Origin: Streptomyces cinnamoneus
Lineage (GTDB): Bacteria > Actinomycetota > Actinomycetes > Streptomycetales > Streptomycetaceae
Direction: 5' to 3'
Assembly (NCBI RefSeq): GCF_014650495.1
Contig: NZ_BMVB01000006.1
Location: 308,554-372,553 of the forward strand
DNA: 64,000 nt
Positions 34,314-45,492 of this stretch are shown piece by piece. Below the pieces are notes generated by a model. It saw only the letters and a program-made list of their open reading frames with translations. It ran no database searches and was not told where the DNA came from. The position numbers and the translations under genes are program-made. Positions within the stretch are counted from its first letter, which is position 1. Every line of letters starts with the position of its first letter.

Positions 34314-35550
34314 GCCCCTCCGCCGCCGCGGGGGCCGCCGCGCCGCGCGCCTCCGCGCAGGCCAGCGCGGCCACCGCCCCGAGCAGGACGGCCGTGCCGG
34401 CCGCGGTGGCGGCGGTCAGGCGCTCACCGAGCAGCGCCACCGCGACGGCCGCGGCCGTCACCGGCTCCAGCAAGGTGATCACCGTGACCGTCATGGCCCG
34501 CACCGCAGCGAGCCCCGCGAAGAACAACACGTACGCCAGCGCCGTCGGTACCGTCACCAGGTACCCCATCAGCCACAGCGTCCGCCCCAGTTCGTGCGCC
34601 CGCGGCCACAGCCCCTCGGCCAGTGCGAGCGGCAGCAGGCCCACCGTGCTGACGGCGAACGACGTCAGCGTCGTCATGAACGGGTCCGAGCTCCCGTCCG
34701 CCCCGCCGAGGAGCCGGGTGGAGAGGGTCATCACCGCATAACCGGCGGCCGACAGCAGCCCCATGGCCACGCCCACCGGGCGCACCGCGCCGGCTCCGTC
34801 ACCGCCGAGCACGAGCACCGCGAGGCCGGCCAGGGCGCCGGCCACGGCCAGCCGGCCGCCCGCGCCCAGTCGTTCGCCCATGAGCAGCCTGCCGCCCAGA
34901 GCCACGATGACGGGCGCGGCGCCGAGGGTGACGACGGTCGCGACCGCTATCCCCGTGCCGTCGACCGCCGCGAAGTACGCGGCCTGGAAGACGGTGAACC
35001 CCACGCCCGTGATCAGTACGCGCGCCACGCGCCGCCCCTTCGGCCGGCGGCGTCGCGCCGGGCGCGGGCGCGCCGGGCGGGCGTGCCGCGCACGGACGGC
35101 CTGCACGGCGAGCAGGAGGGCAAGACCGCCGGCGGTGCGCCAGAAGGTGAGGGCCACGGGCCCGAGGCCGCTGGAGTCGAAGGCCAGGGAGGCCACCGGG
35201 CCGGTGGTGCCCCATGCGACGGCGGCGAAGACGACGCAGGCCAGCCCCCGGCCGACGGACGCGACCGTTCCCGACGCCGCCGAGGGACCGGCCGGTGACG
35301 AGGTGACGGGCTGCGCCGTCACGGACGAACCACCCGTGGACGACGCCGCCGCAGTGGAGGACGCCACACGGGCCGGCGCCCCGGTCGGCGAGGCTGCCAT
35401 GGATGACGGAACGCCGGATGACGACGCCGTGGGTGACGCCGTGGACGCCGCTGTGGACGACGCCGTGGTGGACGAAGCACCGGACGACGACGACGCGCCG
35501 GTGGACGGCCCGCCCGAAGAAGGGCAGGCCGGAAGAGAGGAGTGGTGCAC
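34300..35550 (-). CDS. EamA/DMT family transporter with long Ser/Thr/Ala-rich N-terminus
   Basis: A 416-residue exporter with ten predicted membrane helices; the first EamA repeat starts near [23 protein letters not shown]. The first ~95 residues are low-complexity Ser/Thr/Ala/Pro with repeats such as [16 protein letters not shown], unusual for the family. GTG 35550 has GGGAG upstream, but a start close to residue 95 would give the standard length, so the long N-terminus may partly reflect the chosen start. A possible leader peptide and hairpins lie upstream at 35600-35696. Confidence 0.82.
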   Translation of the reverse strand: MHHSSLPACPSSGGPSTGASSSSGASSTTASSTAASTASPTASSSGVPSSMAASPTGAPARVASSTAAASSTGGSSVTAQPVTSSPAGPSAASGTVASVGRGLACVVFAAVAWGTTGPVASLAFDSSGLGPVALTFWRTAGGLALLLAVQAVRARHARPARPRPARRRRPKGRRVARVLITGVGFTVFQAAYFAAVDGTGIAVATVVTLGAAPVIVALGGRLLMGERLGAGGRLAVAGALAGLAVLVLGGDGAGAVRPVGVAMGLLSAAGYAVMTLSTRLLGGADGSSDPFMTTLTSFAVSTVGLLPLALAEGLWPRAHELGRTLWLMGYLVTVPTALAYVLFFAGLAAVRAMTVTVITLLEPVTAAAVAVALLGERLTAATAAGTAVLLGAVAALACAEARGAAAPAAAEGLSGR

Positions 35551-35611
35551 GACTGTTCTCCCGCGGAAGACATGGATGATCGCGTAGTCCGTCTGCGGGC
35601 AGCGGCGATCA

Positions 35612-35632
35612 GCCCGGGAGCTCGTCCCGGGC
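35612..35632 (-). promoter_or_regulatory. Hairpin in the leader of the EamA gene (candidate attenuator)
   Basis: Stem GCCCGGGA / TCCCGGGC, 8 bp with a 5-nt loop, about 60-80 nt before the EamA start and after the short leader ORF. It could act as a conditional terminator. Confidence 0.45.
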
Positions 35633-35660
35633 CCGGTCCTCCGGGAAGCGGCCGCCCGCG

Positions 35661-35696
35661 CTACGCGGCGGGAGGCGGAAGAACAGTCATCGGCAT
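35661..35696 (-). CDS. Possible 11-aa leader peptide upstream of EamA
   Basis: Reads [11 protein letters not shown] then TAG. It carries the PPP motif, a known ribosome-stalling sequence relieved by EF-P, two codons before an Ala pair and the stop. A GC-rich dyad CCGCCGCG/CGCGGGCGG spans its stop codon and a second hairpin follows, the usual layout of translation-coupled attenuation. It begins 10 bp after the stop of the upstream EamA gene. The ribosome binding site is only GGGTGG, so translation is unproven. Confidence 0.4.
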   Translation of the reverse strand: MPMTVLPPPAA

Positions 35697-35706
35697 GATC
35701 GCCACC

Positions 35707-36708
35707 CTAGGCCGGACTGACGCCGCCCGACAACTCCCGCTCGGCGTCCGCCTCCCGGCTCCTTCCGCCGTCTCCCCCGGCGACGGGCACGGCGGGCGCC
35801 TCCTTGGGCGTGGAACGCTGGGCGACGAAGGCGCCGATGAGCACCACGGCGCCGCCCACCATCTGCGGTGCGGCCAGGTGCTCGCCGAGCAGCACCCAGG
35901 CCAGGACGGTGGCGATGACCGCCTCCAGGCAGGCGACGACGCCCGCGACCTGCGGCGAGAGCCGGCGTACGGACAGCACGCCGGTGAGGTAGGCGGCCAC
36001 CGTCGCCACGAGGACGATCCAGGCGAGCAGCAGCGCGGCCGGCACGGCCGCGCCGTTCATGTCCGCGTTCGTGGAGAGCACCGCCCAGTCCATGTCCCAG
36101 GGGCGCGCCACGGCGGTCAGCAGGACGGCACCGACGAGCAGCCCGTACGCGATGACCCCGACCGGGTCGGCCGCGTCGTCGTCGTTGCCGCCGTGGTCGG
36201 ACAGGACGAAGTAGCCGACCTGGCAGCAGGCCGCACCCAGCGCGAGCAGCAGACCCAGGGCGTCGAAGCTCAGGCCCGACCACACCTGCACGACGCAGGC
36301 GAGTCCGGCCACGGCCAGGACGACGCCCACGGCTGCGGAGCGGCTCACCGGCCGCCGCTGGACGAACCGCACCCAGCCCAGGACGAGGGCCGGGGCGAGG
36401 TATTCGACGAGCAGGGCGACCCCGACCGGGATCCGGGATATCGCCGCGAAGTAGCAAGCCTGTACGCCCGCCACCGCCAGCAGGCCGAATCCGGCGAGCA
36501 GCGCCGGACGGCGCGTCACCAGGGCGCGGTGGCGCCAGGCGACCGGCAGCAGCACCAGGCCCGCGCCCGTCACCCGCAGCCACACCACGTGGAGGGGGTC
36601 CAGACCCGCCTCGATCAGCGGCTTGGCCGCGACACCCGATCCACCGAACGCGAGCGCGGACACCAAGGCAAGGCCCAGGCCCACGCTTCTCCCTTGAGAC
36701 GCATGCAT
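35707..36708 (-). CDS. EamA/DMT family transporter
   Basis: A 333-residue ten-helix exporter. It opens VGLGLALVSALAFGGSGVAAKPLIEAG, the first EamA repeat, and the second repeat includes LLLAWIVLVATVAAYLTGVLSVRRLSP. The C-terminal ~30 residues are hydrophilic. ATG 36708 follows GGGAGA-like sequence. The next gene downstream on the same strand is another EamA exporter, separated by a structured leader, so the two may be partly co-transcribed. Substrate unknown. Confidence 0.9.
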   Translation of the reverse strand: MHASQGRSVGLGLALVSALAFGGSGVAAKPLIEAGLDPLHVVWLRVTGAGLVLLPVAWRHRALVTRRPALLAGFGLLAVAGVQACYFAAISRIPVGVALLVEYLAPALVLGWVRFVQRRPVSRSAAVGVVLAVAGLACVVQVWSGLSFDALGLLLALGAACCQVGYFVLSDHGGNDDDAADPVGVIAYGLLVGAVLLTAVARPWDMDWAVLSTNADMNGAAVPAALLLAWIVLVATVAAYLTGVLSVRRLSPQVAGVVACLEAVIATVLAWVLLGEHLAAPQMVGGAVVLIGAFVAQRSTPKEAPAVPVAGGDGGRSREADAERELSGGVSPA

Positions 36709-36739
36709 CGCTGCATCATGGCAGCAATCGACAGGACCG

Positions 36740-37306
36740 TCACCCCTTATGGTCCTGGCAGATCATCTCCTTCGGGCACGCGGAGCGGTCCGGCTCGTCC
36801 AGGCGTGCGGCCAGCAGAGCGGTGTCGACGCCGGCCCGGAGCAGGACGTCAACGGCCCGGCAGCGGGGATCGCGCAGCAGTGCGGCCAGCAGGTCCGTGC
36901 CCTCCACCCGCACGGCGCCCCGCGCGCGGGCCCGGGCGCACGCCCCCCGCATGGCGGCCGCGGCGGCCGGCGACCAGCCGGGCACCGGGTCGGCGGGCAG
37001 CGCGGGCAGCGCGGGCAGGGCCCCGGAGTCCTCCACCGTGCCGGTCCAGCGCAGTCCGTAGCCGATGGTGCGCTGCACCAGGTAGCCGAGCAGCCGGGCG
37101 ACCTGCGCCGGGCCGCCCGGGAAGGACTGCCGGGCTCCGGGGTCGGCTTCCAGCAGCGTGTGCAGGAGATGGGCGGTGTCGATCTGCCGGTCGCCGTCGC
37201 GCGCGGCCCGCCTGCGGGCACCCATGACCGCCGAGGCCAGATCCGTGCTCAGCGGCGTTCCGTCCGCGGCCTCGGCCCATCCGGTGTCAGGTGTACGGTT
37301 TTGCAC
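36740..37306 (-). CDS. Clp N-terminal domain protein
   Basis: A 188-residue protein with two Clp-N repeats, the substrate/adaptor-binding module of ClpA/ClpC, but no AAA domain. Repeat one contains LSTDLASAVMGARRRAARDGDRQIDTAHLLHTLL, seen across residues 19-52. Repeat two contains AAMRGACARARARGAVRVEGTDLLAALL. Stand-alone Clp-N proteins in Streptomyces may compete for or bind Clp clients; function unproven. The GTG at 37306 directly abuts GGGAGG, an unusually short spacing, so the exact start is uncertain. Confidence 0.85.
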   Translation of the reverse strand: MQNRTPDTGWAEAADGTPLSTDLASAVMGARRRAARDGDRQIDTAHLLHTLLEADPGARQSFPGGPAQVARLLGYLVQRTIGYGLRWTGTVEDSGALPALPALPADPVPGWSPAAAAAMRGACARARARGAVRVEGTDLLAALLRDPRCRAVDVLLRAGVDTALLAARLDEPDRSACPKEMICQDHKG

Positions 37307-37431
37307 CCTCCCACCCCATCAGTCCCATGTGATGAGAGCATCCCCGGAGGGTTGCATTCGCGCATCCGACGCCGGTCGGGTACGCAGGGGCCGCTCCTCA
37401 TCCCTGAGAAGGAGGGGTGTCGGATGATGTC

Positions 37432-39735
37432 TCAGGGGCGCGCATTTCCCGCCGGTGCGCCCCGGCTGACGTCCAGTGTGGCCGTGCGCTCCCCGGTGGT
37501 GAGGACGTACGCCCCCTGTTCGACGTGCGGCGGCCCGGCTCCGTCGAGATCGCCGGGCGTCACCGCGAGCGCGCTCGCCGGAACGGTGAGCCGCACCGTG
37601 CGCGACTGCCCGGCCCCGAGACGGACCGTGGTGAAGGCCACCAGCTTCCGCGGCGGCGCCAGAACGCCGCTCACCGGCCGGGAGGCGTACACCGGGAGCA
37701 CGAGGTCGCCGTCCCGCGCACCGGTGTTGCTCACCCGTACCGTCATCCCCACCTCGCGGCCGGCCGGCACGGACGGGGCGTCGAGCGCGAGGGAGTCGAC
37801 GCGGTAGGTGGTGTAGGAGAGCCCGTCGCCGAAGTCGTACGCCACGTCGTGCGCGGACTCCGCTCCGGCGTTGGTGCCGGGCAACTGCTGGTAGTACAGC
37901 GGTTCGTTGCCGGTCCGGCGCGGCCAGGACACCGGCAGCCGCCCGGCCGGGTTGACCTTGCCGAAGAGCACGTCCGCCACCGCGTGCCCGCCCTCGGTCC
38001 CCGGCAGCCAGGACATCAGCAGCCCGTCCGTGCCGGCCGCCCCGCCGAGGACCAGCGGGCGCCCGGCCAGCACGACGACCACGACCGGCCTCCCGCTCGC
38101 CTTCAGGGACGACACCAGGGCCTGCTGGTCCGCGGCGAGTTCGGGCCGCGGGCTGTCGGCCTCCCCCTCGGCCGCCGCCTTCTCCCCGACCACGACGACC
38201 GTCACATCGGCGGTACGGGCCTCCTCCGCCGCCCGGCGGGCATCCGGGGCGTGGACGACCCGGGTTCCGGCGGGCGCCGCCTCCTCGATGCCCTCCAGAA
38301 CGGTCGTGCCGGGCAGCCTCACCCCGTCGGGAACCCGCTGCCAGCCGACGGTCCACCCGCCCGCCTGGTCCACCATGTCGTCCGCATGGGCACCGGCCAC
38401 CACGATCTTCCTGGCGGACGGCGGGATCGGCAGGACGCCCTTGTCGTTGCGCAGCAGCACCTGGGACGCGGCGGCCGCGCGCCGGGCCAGGTCACGGTCC
38501 GCGCCCAGAACTTCGGTGTTTGCGCGCCCGGCGTCGGCAAAGGGGCGCTCGAAGAGCCCCAGCCGCGCTTTCATCCGCAGGACCCGCCCGGCGGCCTCGT
38601 CGATGCGTGCACGGGAGACCAGCCCGGAGCGGACCGCCGCCCTGAGCCCGTCGGCGAACTCCCCCGCCTCGTAGGGCTCCATCGTCATGTCGACGCCCGC
38701 GTTGACCGCGAGTGCGATCGCGTGCGGATAGTCGGCGGCCACCTTGTACTTCGTCCACAGGGCGCGCACGTCCTGCCAGTCGGAGACGGTGACGCCGGTG
38801 AACCCCCACTGCCGGCGCAGCACGTCCGTCAGCAGGTGGCGGGAGGCGGTCGCGGGCACACCGTTGAGCGCCCCCGAGTTGACCATCACGCTCTGCGCGC
38901 CCGCCCGGATCGCCGTGCGGTAAGGGGCGAGGAGGGTGTCCTGCAGGTAGCGCTGGGAGACGTCGGCCGGCACCCGGTCGTGTCCGTTGGCGGGCTCGGA
39001 GTAGCCGCCGAGGTGCTTGACGGTGGCCGCGACCCTCTTCGCGCCCCGGGCGCCCTCGGTCCCGCGCACTGCGGCCGCAGCGAGCGCGCCGGCGAGCAGC
39101 GGGTCCTCGCCGTAGGTCTCGTAGTAACGCCCCCAGCGCCGGTCGCGGGCGAGGTCGGCGACGGGGGCGAAGTTCCAGTCGATGCCGGTGGCCGCGACGG
39201 CCCGGGCGGTGGCGTCGGCGGCGCTGCGGACGAGCGCGGGGTCCCAGGTGGCGGCGAGGCCGATCTGGTGGGGGAAGACGGTGGCGCCCAGGACGTTGTT
39301 GTGGCCGTGGACGGCGTCGACCCCGTACAGCACGGGAATGTGCAGCCGGCTGTGCTCCAGGGCGTACTTCTGCACGGCGTTGACCATCCGGGCCCAGTCC
39401 GCCGGGGTGTTGCGGGGCGGGCCCATGCCTCCGCCGGAGAGCACGGAGCCGACGGCGTGGTCGCGGAGCACGGTGCGCAGGCATGCCTCGCCGAGCTCGC
39501 CGCCGCTCTCGCGGCAGTCGCCCTGCAGCCTGATGACGGCGATCTGGGTCATCTGCCCGATCTTCTCGTCGAGCGTCATGCGGCGCAGCAGGTCGCGCAC
39601 CCGTTCGTCCGCGGCGCGGCCGGGCGGCGCGTCGCGGCCGGCTGCGGCGGGGGAGCTGCCGGCGAGGAGGGCCGCGCAGAGTGCGGTGGCCGCAAGGACG
39701 AGCGCGGGCCGGCGCCGGAGCGTACGCGGGGCCAT
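37432..39735 (-). CDS. Glycoside hydrolase family 3 beta-glucosidase, secreted
   Basis: A 767-residue GH3 enzyme that releases glucose or xylose from the non-reducing ends of glycans. The N-terminal signal peptide MAPRTLRRRPALVLAATALC predicts export. The GH3 N-domain has VDAVHGHNNVLGATVFPHQIGLAATWDP, KHLGGYSEP and the nucleophile Asp in VTVSDWQDVRAL. GH3-C follows with GAHADDMVDQAGGWT, and a fibronectin III-like domain with GDGLSYTTY ends it. The layout matches BglX. No sugar transporter or regulator adjoins it. Confidence 0.95.
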   Translation of the reverse strand: MAPRTLRRRPALVLAATALCAALLAGSSPAAAGRDAPPGRAADERVRDLLRRMTLDEKIGQMTQIAVIRLQGDCRESGGELGEACLRTVLRDHAVGSVLSGGGMGPPRNTPADWARMVNAVQKYALEHSRLHIPVLYGVDAVHGHNNVLGATVFPHQIGLAATWDPALVRSAADATARAVAATGIDWNFAPVADLARDRRWGRYYETYGEDPLLAGALAAAAVRGTEGARGAKRVAATVKHLGGYSEPANGHDRVPADVSQRYLQDTLLAPYRTAIRAGAQSVMVNSGALNGVPATASRHLLTDVLRRQWGFTGVTVSDWQDVRALWTKYKVAADYPHAIALAVNAGVDMTMEPYEAGEFADGLRAAVRSGLVSRARIDEAAGRVLRMKARLGLFERPFADAGRANTEVLGADRDLARRAAAASQVLLRNDKGVLPIPPSARKIVVAGAHADDMVDQAGGWTVGWQRVPDGVRLPGTTVLEGIEEAAPAGTRVVHAPDARRAAEEARTADVTVVVVGEKAAAEGEADSPRPELAADQQALVSSLKASGRPVVVVVLAGRPLVLGGAAGTDGLLMSWLPGTEGGHAVADVLFGKVNPAGRLPVSWPRRTGNEPLYYQQLPGTNAGAESAHDVAYDFGDGLSYTTYRVDSLALDAPSVPAGREVGMTVRVSNTGARDGDLVLPVYASRPVSGVLAPPRKLVAFTTVRLGAGQSRTVRLTVPASALAVTPGDLDGAGPPHVEQGAYVLTTGERTATLDVSRGAPAGNARP

Positions 39736-39877
39736 GGCGGGGCTCCGTTCCTGGTCGGATCCGGAACCGGAGTCTCGTACTGCTCTGACGCATCGTCAAG
39801 GAACACGCGCGGCCGGAGGAGAACAGCAGGCGTTTGCCGCCCTCCGGCGGCGGTGCGCGCCCGCGGGAACGCGAGAA

Positions 39878-39911
39878 CGGGGGTGTTCGCGGAATTCCGC
39901 GAACACCCCCG
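39878..39911 (-). terminator. 34-bp perfect palindrome after padR
   Basis: Arms CGGGGGTGTTCGCGGAA / TTCCGCGAACACCCCCG meet without a spacer. It lies 33 bp after the PadR stop and is most likely its terminator; the uninterrupted palindrome of this length is notable. Confidence 0.8.
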
Positions 39912-39943
39912 CACCCTGCCGAGCCGGACACCCCGCGCCCGGC

Positions 39944-40558
39944 TCAGCCCTCGTCGGCGAGGATCAGGTACATCTTCTTGCGGGCGTCGTTGAGGACGGC
40001 CAGGGCCTTCTGCTGCTGCTCGGGGGTGCCGGTCTTCCAGACCTGGCCCAGCGCCTCCATCAGGCCGAAGCCGGCCTGGCGGATCTCCTGGGCGGCCTCC
40101 CGGTCGATGCCGCGCCCGACGTCCTCCCAGGGCGTCCGCGGGCCCGCGTCGGCCTCCTCGCGGCCGGCCGTGGTGAGCGTGAACAGCTTCTTGCCGCCCT
40201 CGCTCTCACTGGTGATCAGCCCCTCGTCCTCCAGCAACTGCAGCGTGGGGTAGACGGATCCGGGGCTCGGCTTCCAGGTGCCGCCACTGCGCTCGGCGAT
40301 CTCCTGGATCATCTCGTAGCCGTGCATGGGGCGGTCCTTGAGGAGCGCCAGGATCGAGGCGCGCACGTCGCCGCGCCGCGCCCGGCCGCCACCCCGGCCG
40401 CCGCGTCCGCGACCCCCGAAGGGCGGGCCGCCGAACGGCGGGCCGAAGGGCCCGAAGGCGGCCCGGCGCCCGCCGGGACCGCCGCGGTCCTGGGGCCCCT
40501 GGGGTCCTGCACCGGCGCCCGGTCCGCAGTGTTCATGACCGTGTCCGTGAAAACGCAT
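39944..40558 (-). CDS. PadR family transcriptional regulator
   Basis: A 204-residue PadR repressor. A Gly/Pro/Arg/His-rich N-terminus of about 65 residues (starting MRFHGHGHEHCGPGAG) precedes the winged helix with ASILALLKDRPMHGYEMIQEIAERS, then WKPSPGSVYPTLQLLEDEGLI. A C-terminal dimerisation helix ends it. The His/Cys-bearing N-terminus could bind metal. ATG 40558 follows GGAGG. A GATATATC dyad at its promoter suggests autoregulation. PadR genes usually sit beside the exporter they control, but none is adjacent here. Confidence 0.92.
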   Translation of the reverse strand: MRFHGHGHEHCGPGAGAGPQGPQDRGGPGGRRAAFGPFGPPFGGPPFGGRGRGGRGGGRARRGDVRASILALLKDRPMHGYEMIQEIAERSGGTWKPSPGSVYPTLQLLEDEGLITSESEGGKKLFTLTTAGREEADAGPRTPWEDVGRGIDREAAQEIRQAGFGLMEALGQVWKTGTPEQQQKALAVLNDARKKMYLILADEG

Positions 40559-40588
40559 GGTGACGTCCTCCCCATCGTTGATCGGTCG

Positions 40589-40609
40589 CGATATCTCAAC
40601 GATATATCG
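40589..40609. promoter_or_regulatory. Candidate PadR operator/promoter
   Basis: CGATATC at 40589-40595 and the 10-bp palindrome CGATATATCG at 40600-40609 form an AT-rich island 31 bp upstream of padR, the expected place for the promoter and an autoregulatory site. Confidence 0.55.
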
Positions 40610-40708
40610 GAACCGGTCGGACGACAAGACCCGACCGCCCTTCCCGTTGCGACCCTCATGAGTACGAGGGCCCATGACACCCGCCGCGGAACGGGAGAGG
40701 ATCGGGGA

Positions 40709-41299
40709 ATGACGATCATCAGGACCATGCGGGTCCGGCGCGGGATGCTGCCGGTGGCGGTGCTGGCCGTGCTGGCGACGGGATGCGGAACACAGCAGTC
40801 AGGGGATACCGCCGAGGCGTCCCGGCGTTCGCATCCCACGCCGTCCGGGATATCGACGCCGAGCACACCGGCGGACTTCCCGTGCCCCGGCGAGAGCCCC
40901 ACGCCGACGCCACCGCCGACGACGGACAGGTCGGGCTCGGCCGCGTCCGGCGACCGCTACGCCGAGAACCACGGCTTCAGGGTCCCCTTCCCGCTGCACG
41001 GCCGGCGCCGCTGCGACGGGCTCGCGGCCGTCGGGCGCATCGAGGCCGCACTCGAACCGCTGCGCAAGCGCGGTGACTTCGCCCCGGGACACACCCGCAG
41101 CGCGCTCACCGGCCTCGGCTACCCCGCCGGGAAGGTGCGCTCGTACGAGAACGGCCCCACCGGGGTCGGCTTCCTCATCGAGGTCGACGCCTCTCCGCTG
41201 TGCGTGGAGGGCACGATGAACCGCGACTCCACCCGGGCGGACGCCTTTGGCGGCTACCCCGACCACTCCGGTTGCGACACCCCCAGCGGCGGCCACTGA
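40709..41299 (+). CDS. Secreted lipoprotein of unknown function
   Basis: A 196-residue exported protein. It begins with a basic n-region MTIIRTMRVRRG, a hydrophobic stretch and the lipobox LATGC, followed by a Ser/Thr/Pro linker. The globular part has four Cys (CPGES, RRCDG, LCVEG, GCDTP) and a segment RYAENHGFRVPFPLHGRRRCDGL. No enzyme motif is seen. The ATG at 40709 follows GGGGA; ATG 40727 is an alternative. Divergent from padR across ~150 bp, so possibly co-regulated with it. Confidence 0.72.
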   Translation: MTIIRTMRVRRGMLPVAVLAVLATGCGTQQSGDTAEASRRSHPTPSGISTPSTPADFPCPGESPTPTPPPTTDRSGSAASGDRYAENHGFRVPFPLHGRRRCDGLAAVGRIEAALEPLRKRGDFAPGHTRSALTGLGYPAGKVRSYENGPTGVGFLIEVDASPLCVEGTMNRDSTRADAFGGYPDHSGCDTPSGGH

Positions 41300-41318
41300 C
41301 CCAAGCCGCCCCACCGGT

Positions 41319-41398
41319 CGGACCTCGCCCGCATCGCACGTCGCCCGCATCGCACGTCGCTCGCATCGGACCTCGTCCGCATCAGACATCGCTCGCAA
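41319..41398. repeat. Imperfect 16-bp tandem repeat, five copies
   Basis: Unit resembles CGCACGTCGCCCGCAT, with variants such as CGGACCTCGTCCGCAT. The period of 16 is not a multiple of three, so it is not a coding repeat. It lies 20 bp after the lipoprotein stop. Confidence 0.8.
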
Positions 41399-41495
41399 CG
41401 GATCAGCCTTCACCGTCACGGGACGCCCGTCCTGCCTCGTCGACGTCCGATCACCGCCAGGAGGCTTGTGGATCAAGCCGCGTACCCTCGCCTCC

Positions 41496-41909
41496 ATGCC
41501 CCGCCATCCGAAGAAGCCCCGCCGACTGGTCGCCGACGGGCGCGCGTACCTGTGGACGCTCCGCCACAGCCACCGCGCGGTGGACGGCGGCCGCTCCGCG
41601 GACTGCCGCGAGACCCTCACGCTGTACCCGCAGCCGGCCGGCACCGGCGGCCCGCTGCGCATCGTCTTCGCCGACGGCCCGGACCGGTACGTCCCGGGCG
41701 GGGCCCCCATGGGCTCCGGGGACGTGGGGTACGTCCGGGGCGGCTCCCTGAACCTGCACGAACCGGGCGCCGTCCGGGCCCTGCTCGACGCGGCGTCGGC
41801 CCGCGGGTGGCGGCCGGGAGAGCGCCGGGCGGTGGAGGTCGACGGCTGGCTCCTGCTGGAGGAAGCGGCCGCCGCACGGGCCCGGGACGCCGGCACCACG
41901 GGCCCGTAG
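41496..41909 (+). CDS. Conserved hypothetical protein
   Basis: A 137-residue cytosolic protein without a recognised domain. It starts MPRHPKKPRRLVADGRAYLW. Beta-rich segments GRAYLWTLRHSH, ETLTLYP and RIVFADGPDRYVPGG are followed by an all-helical end with AVRALLDAASARGW and DGWLLLEEA. No catalytic motif is visible. The family looks Streptomyces-specific. No ribosome binding site precedes ATG 41496; AGGAGG at 41459 is too far, so the true start could be a TTG at 41466. Confidence 0.65.
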   Translation: MPRHPKKPRRLVADGRAYLWTLRHSHRAVDGGRSADCRETLTLYPQPAGTGGPLRIVFADGPDRYVPGGAPMGSGDVGYVRGGSLNLHEPGAVRALLDAASARGWRPGERRAVEVDGWLLLEEAAAARARDAGTTGP

Positions 41910-42028
41910 GGGGCGGCTCCCGCCTCCCCTCGGCACCCGGCGGACGTACGCTCGAAGCCGATCGGATCAAGCCGGATGCCGTCGGCGAAGACGGCGAAGG
42001 CGGTCCCGCCCCGACGGATGGAGACGCG

Positions 42029-44431
<2,403 letters not shown>

Positions 44432-44576
44432 CACCGCCGCGCCGGCCGGGCCCCGCCCGAGCCGGCCCCGACGGGCCCGCCGGGCCACGAGACGCCCGGC
44501 GGGCGCCCCCCCTTCCGGTCCACCGCTCGCCAATTGGCCCTGGCCTGCGGTTCTTTCGGCCTCCTACGGTGCTGCC

Positions 44577-45392
44577 ATGCGGATACGAATCGTCGACGCC
44601 TTCACCGACCGCCCCTTCGCCGGCAACCCCGCGGGGGTCCTGCTGCTCGACTCCGACGGCTTCCCGGACGACGACTGGCTGCAACGCGTCGCCGTCGAGG
44701 TCAACCACGCCGAGACCGCCTTCGCCCACCGGCTGCCGGAGGGTGGAGAGGCCGACTGGGCGCTGCGCTGGTTCACCCCCGCCACCGAGGTCGACATGTG
44801 CGGCCACGCCACACTCGCCACGGCCCACGTCCTGCACACCACCGGGGCGGCCACCGGAACCGTGCGCTTCGCCGCCCGCTGCGGCATCCTCACCGCGACC
44901 GCGCACGAGGACGGCTCGATCACCCTGGACTTCCCGACCTCGCCGCTCACCCCGCTCGCCGTGCCCGAGGGCGTGGCCGAGGCCCTCGGCGTCACGCCGC
45001 TGAGCGCGTACGACACCGCCCCGCACATCGGCGACCTGCTGGTCGAGCTGCCCGACGAGAAGACCGTGCGGGGCCTCGCCCCGGACATCGCCGCACTCGG
45101 CCGGCACTCCCGGCGCGGCATCATCGCCACCGCCCCGGCCGAGGACCCGGCGCGTGGCTATGACTACGTCTCGCGCTGCTTCTTCCCGAACGTCGGCATC
45201 GACGAGGATCCCGTCACCGGCAGCGCGCACACCGCGCTGGCGCCCTTCTGGTCCGCGCGCCTCGGCCGCGAGGAGCTCACGGGCCTGCAGGCGTCCGCGC
45301 GCACCGGCCTGGTCCGCACCACACTGCGCGGCGACCGCACCCTGCTGACCGGCTCCGCCGTCACCACCATCGACGGCGAACTGCTGGGGTAG
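44577..45392 (+). CDS. PhzF family isomerase/epimerase
   Basis: A 271-residue PhzF-fold protein, the diaminopimelate-epimerase-like family. RIRIVDAFTDRPFAGNPAGVL, the catalytic Glu in VNHAETAFA, and the substrate loops DMCGHATLATAHVL and DPVTGSAHTAL are all present, so it is probably active. In PhzF itself the enzyme isomerises a phenazine precursor; most relatives have unknown substrates. No phenazine gene is near. No clear ribosome binding site is seen before ATG 44577. Confidence 0.92.
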   Translation: MRIRIVDAFTDRPFAGNPAGVLLLDSDGFPDDDWLQRVAVEVNHAETAFAHRLPEGGEADWALRWFTPATEVDMCGHATLATAHVLHTTGAATGTVRFAARCGILTATAHEDGSITLDFPTSPLTPLAVPEGVAEALGVTPLSAYDTAPHIGDLLVELPDEKTVRGLAPDIAALGRHSRRGIIATAPAEDPARGYDYVSRCFFPNVGIDEDPVTGSAHTALAPFWSARLGREELTGLQASARTGLVRTTLRGDRTLLTGSAVTTIDGELLG

Positions 45393-45492
45393 GCGGGAAC
45401 GGCACCGGCTCAGGAGCGCCCACCGGCGCCAGGGGCGGGGCGCGCCGCAGCTCAGGAGGCGGGCGCAGCGCAGAAGGCGCGCACCACGCCGG

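Noticed and set aside
41468..42028. N-terminal extension of the UvrA-like protein back to 41468
   Set aside because: The extension overlaps the 137-aa gene in another frame and lacks UvrA sequence. The family start and ribosome binding site fit ATG 42029.
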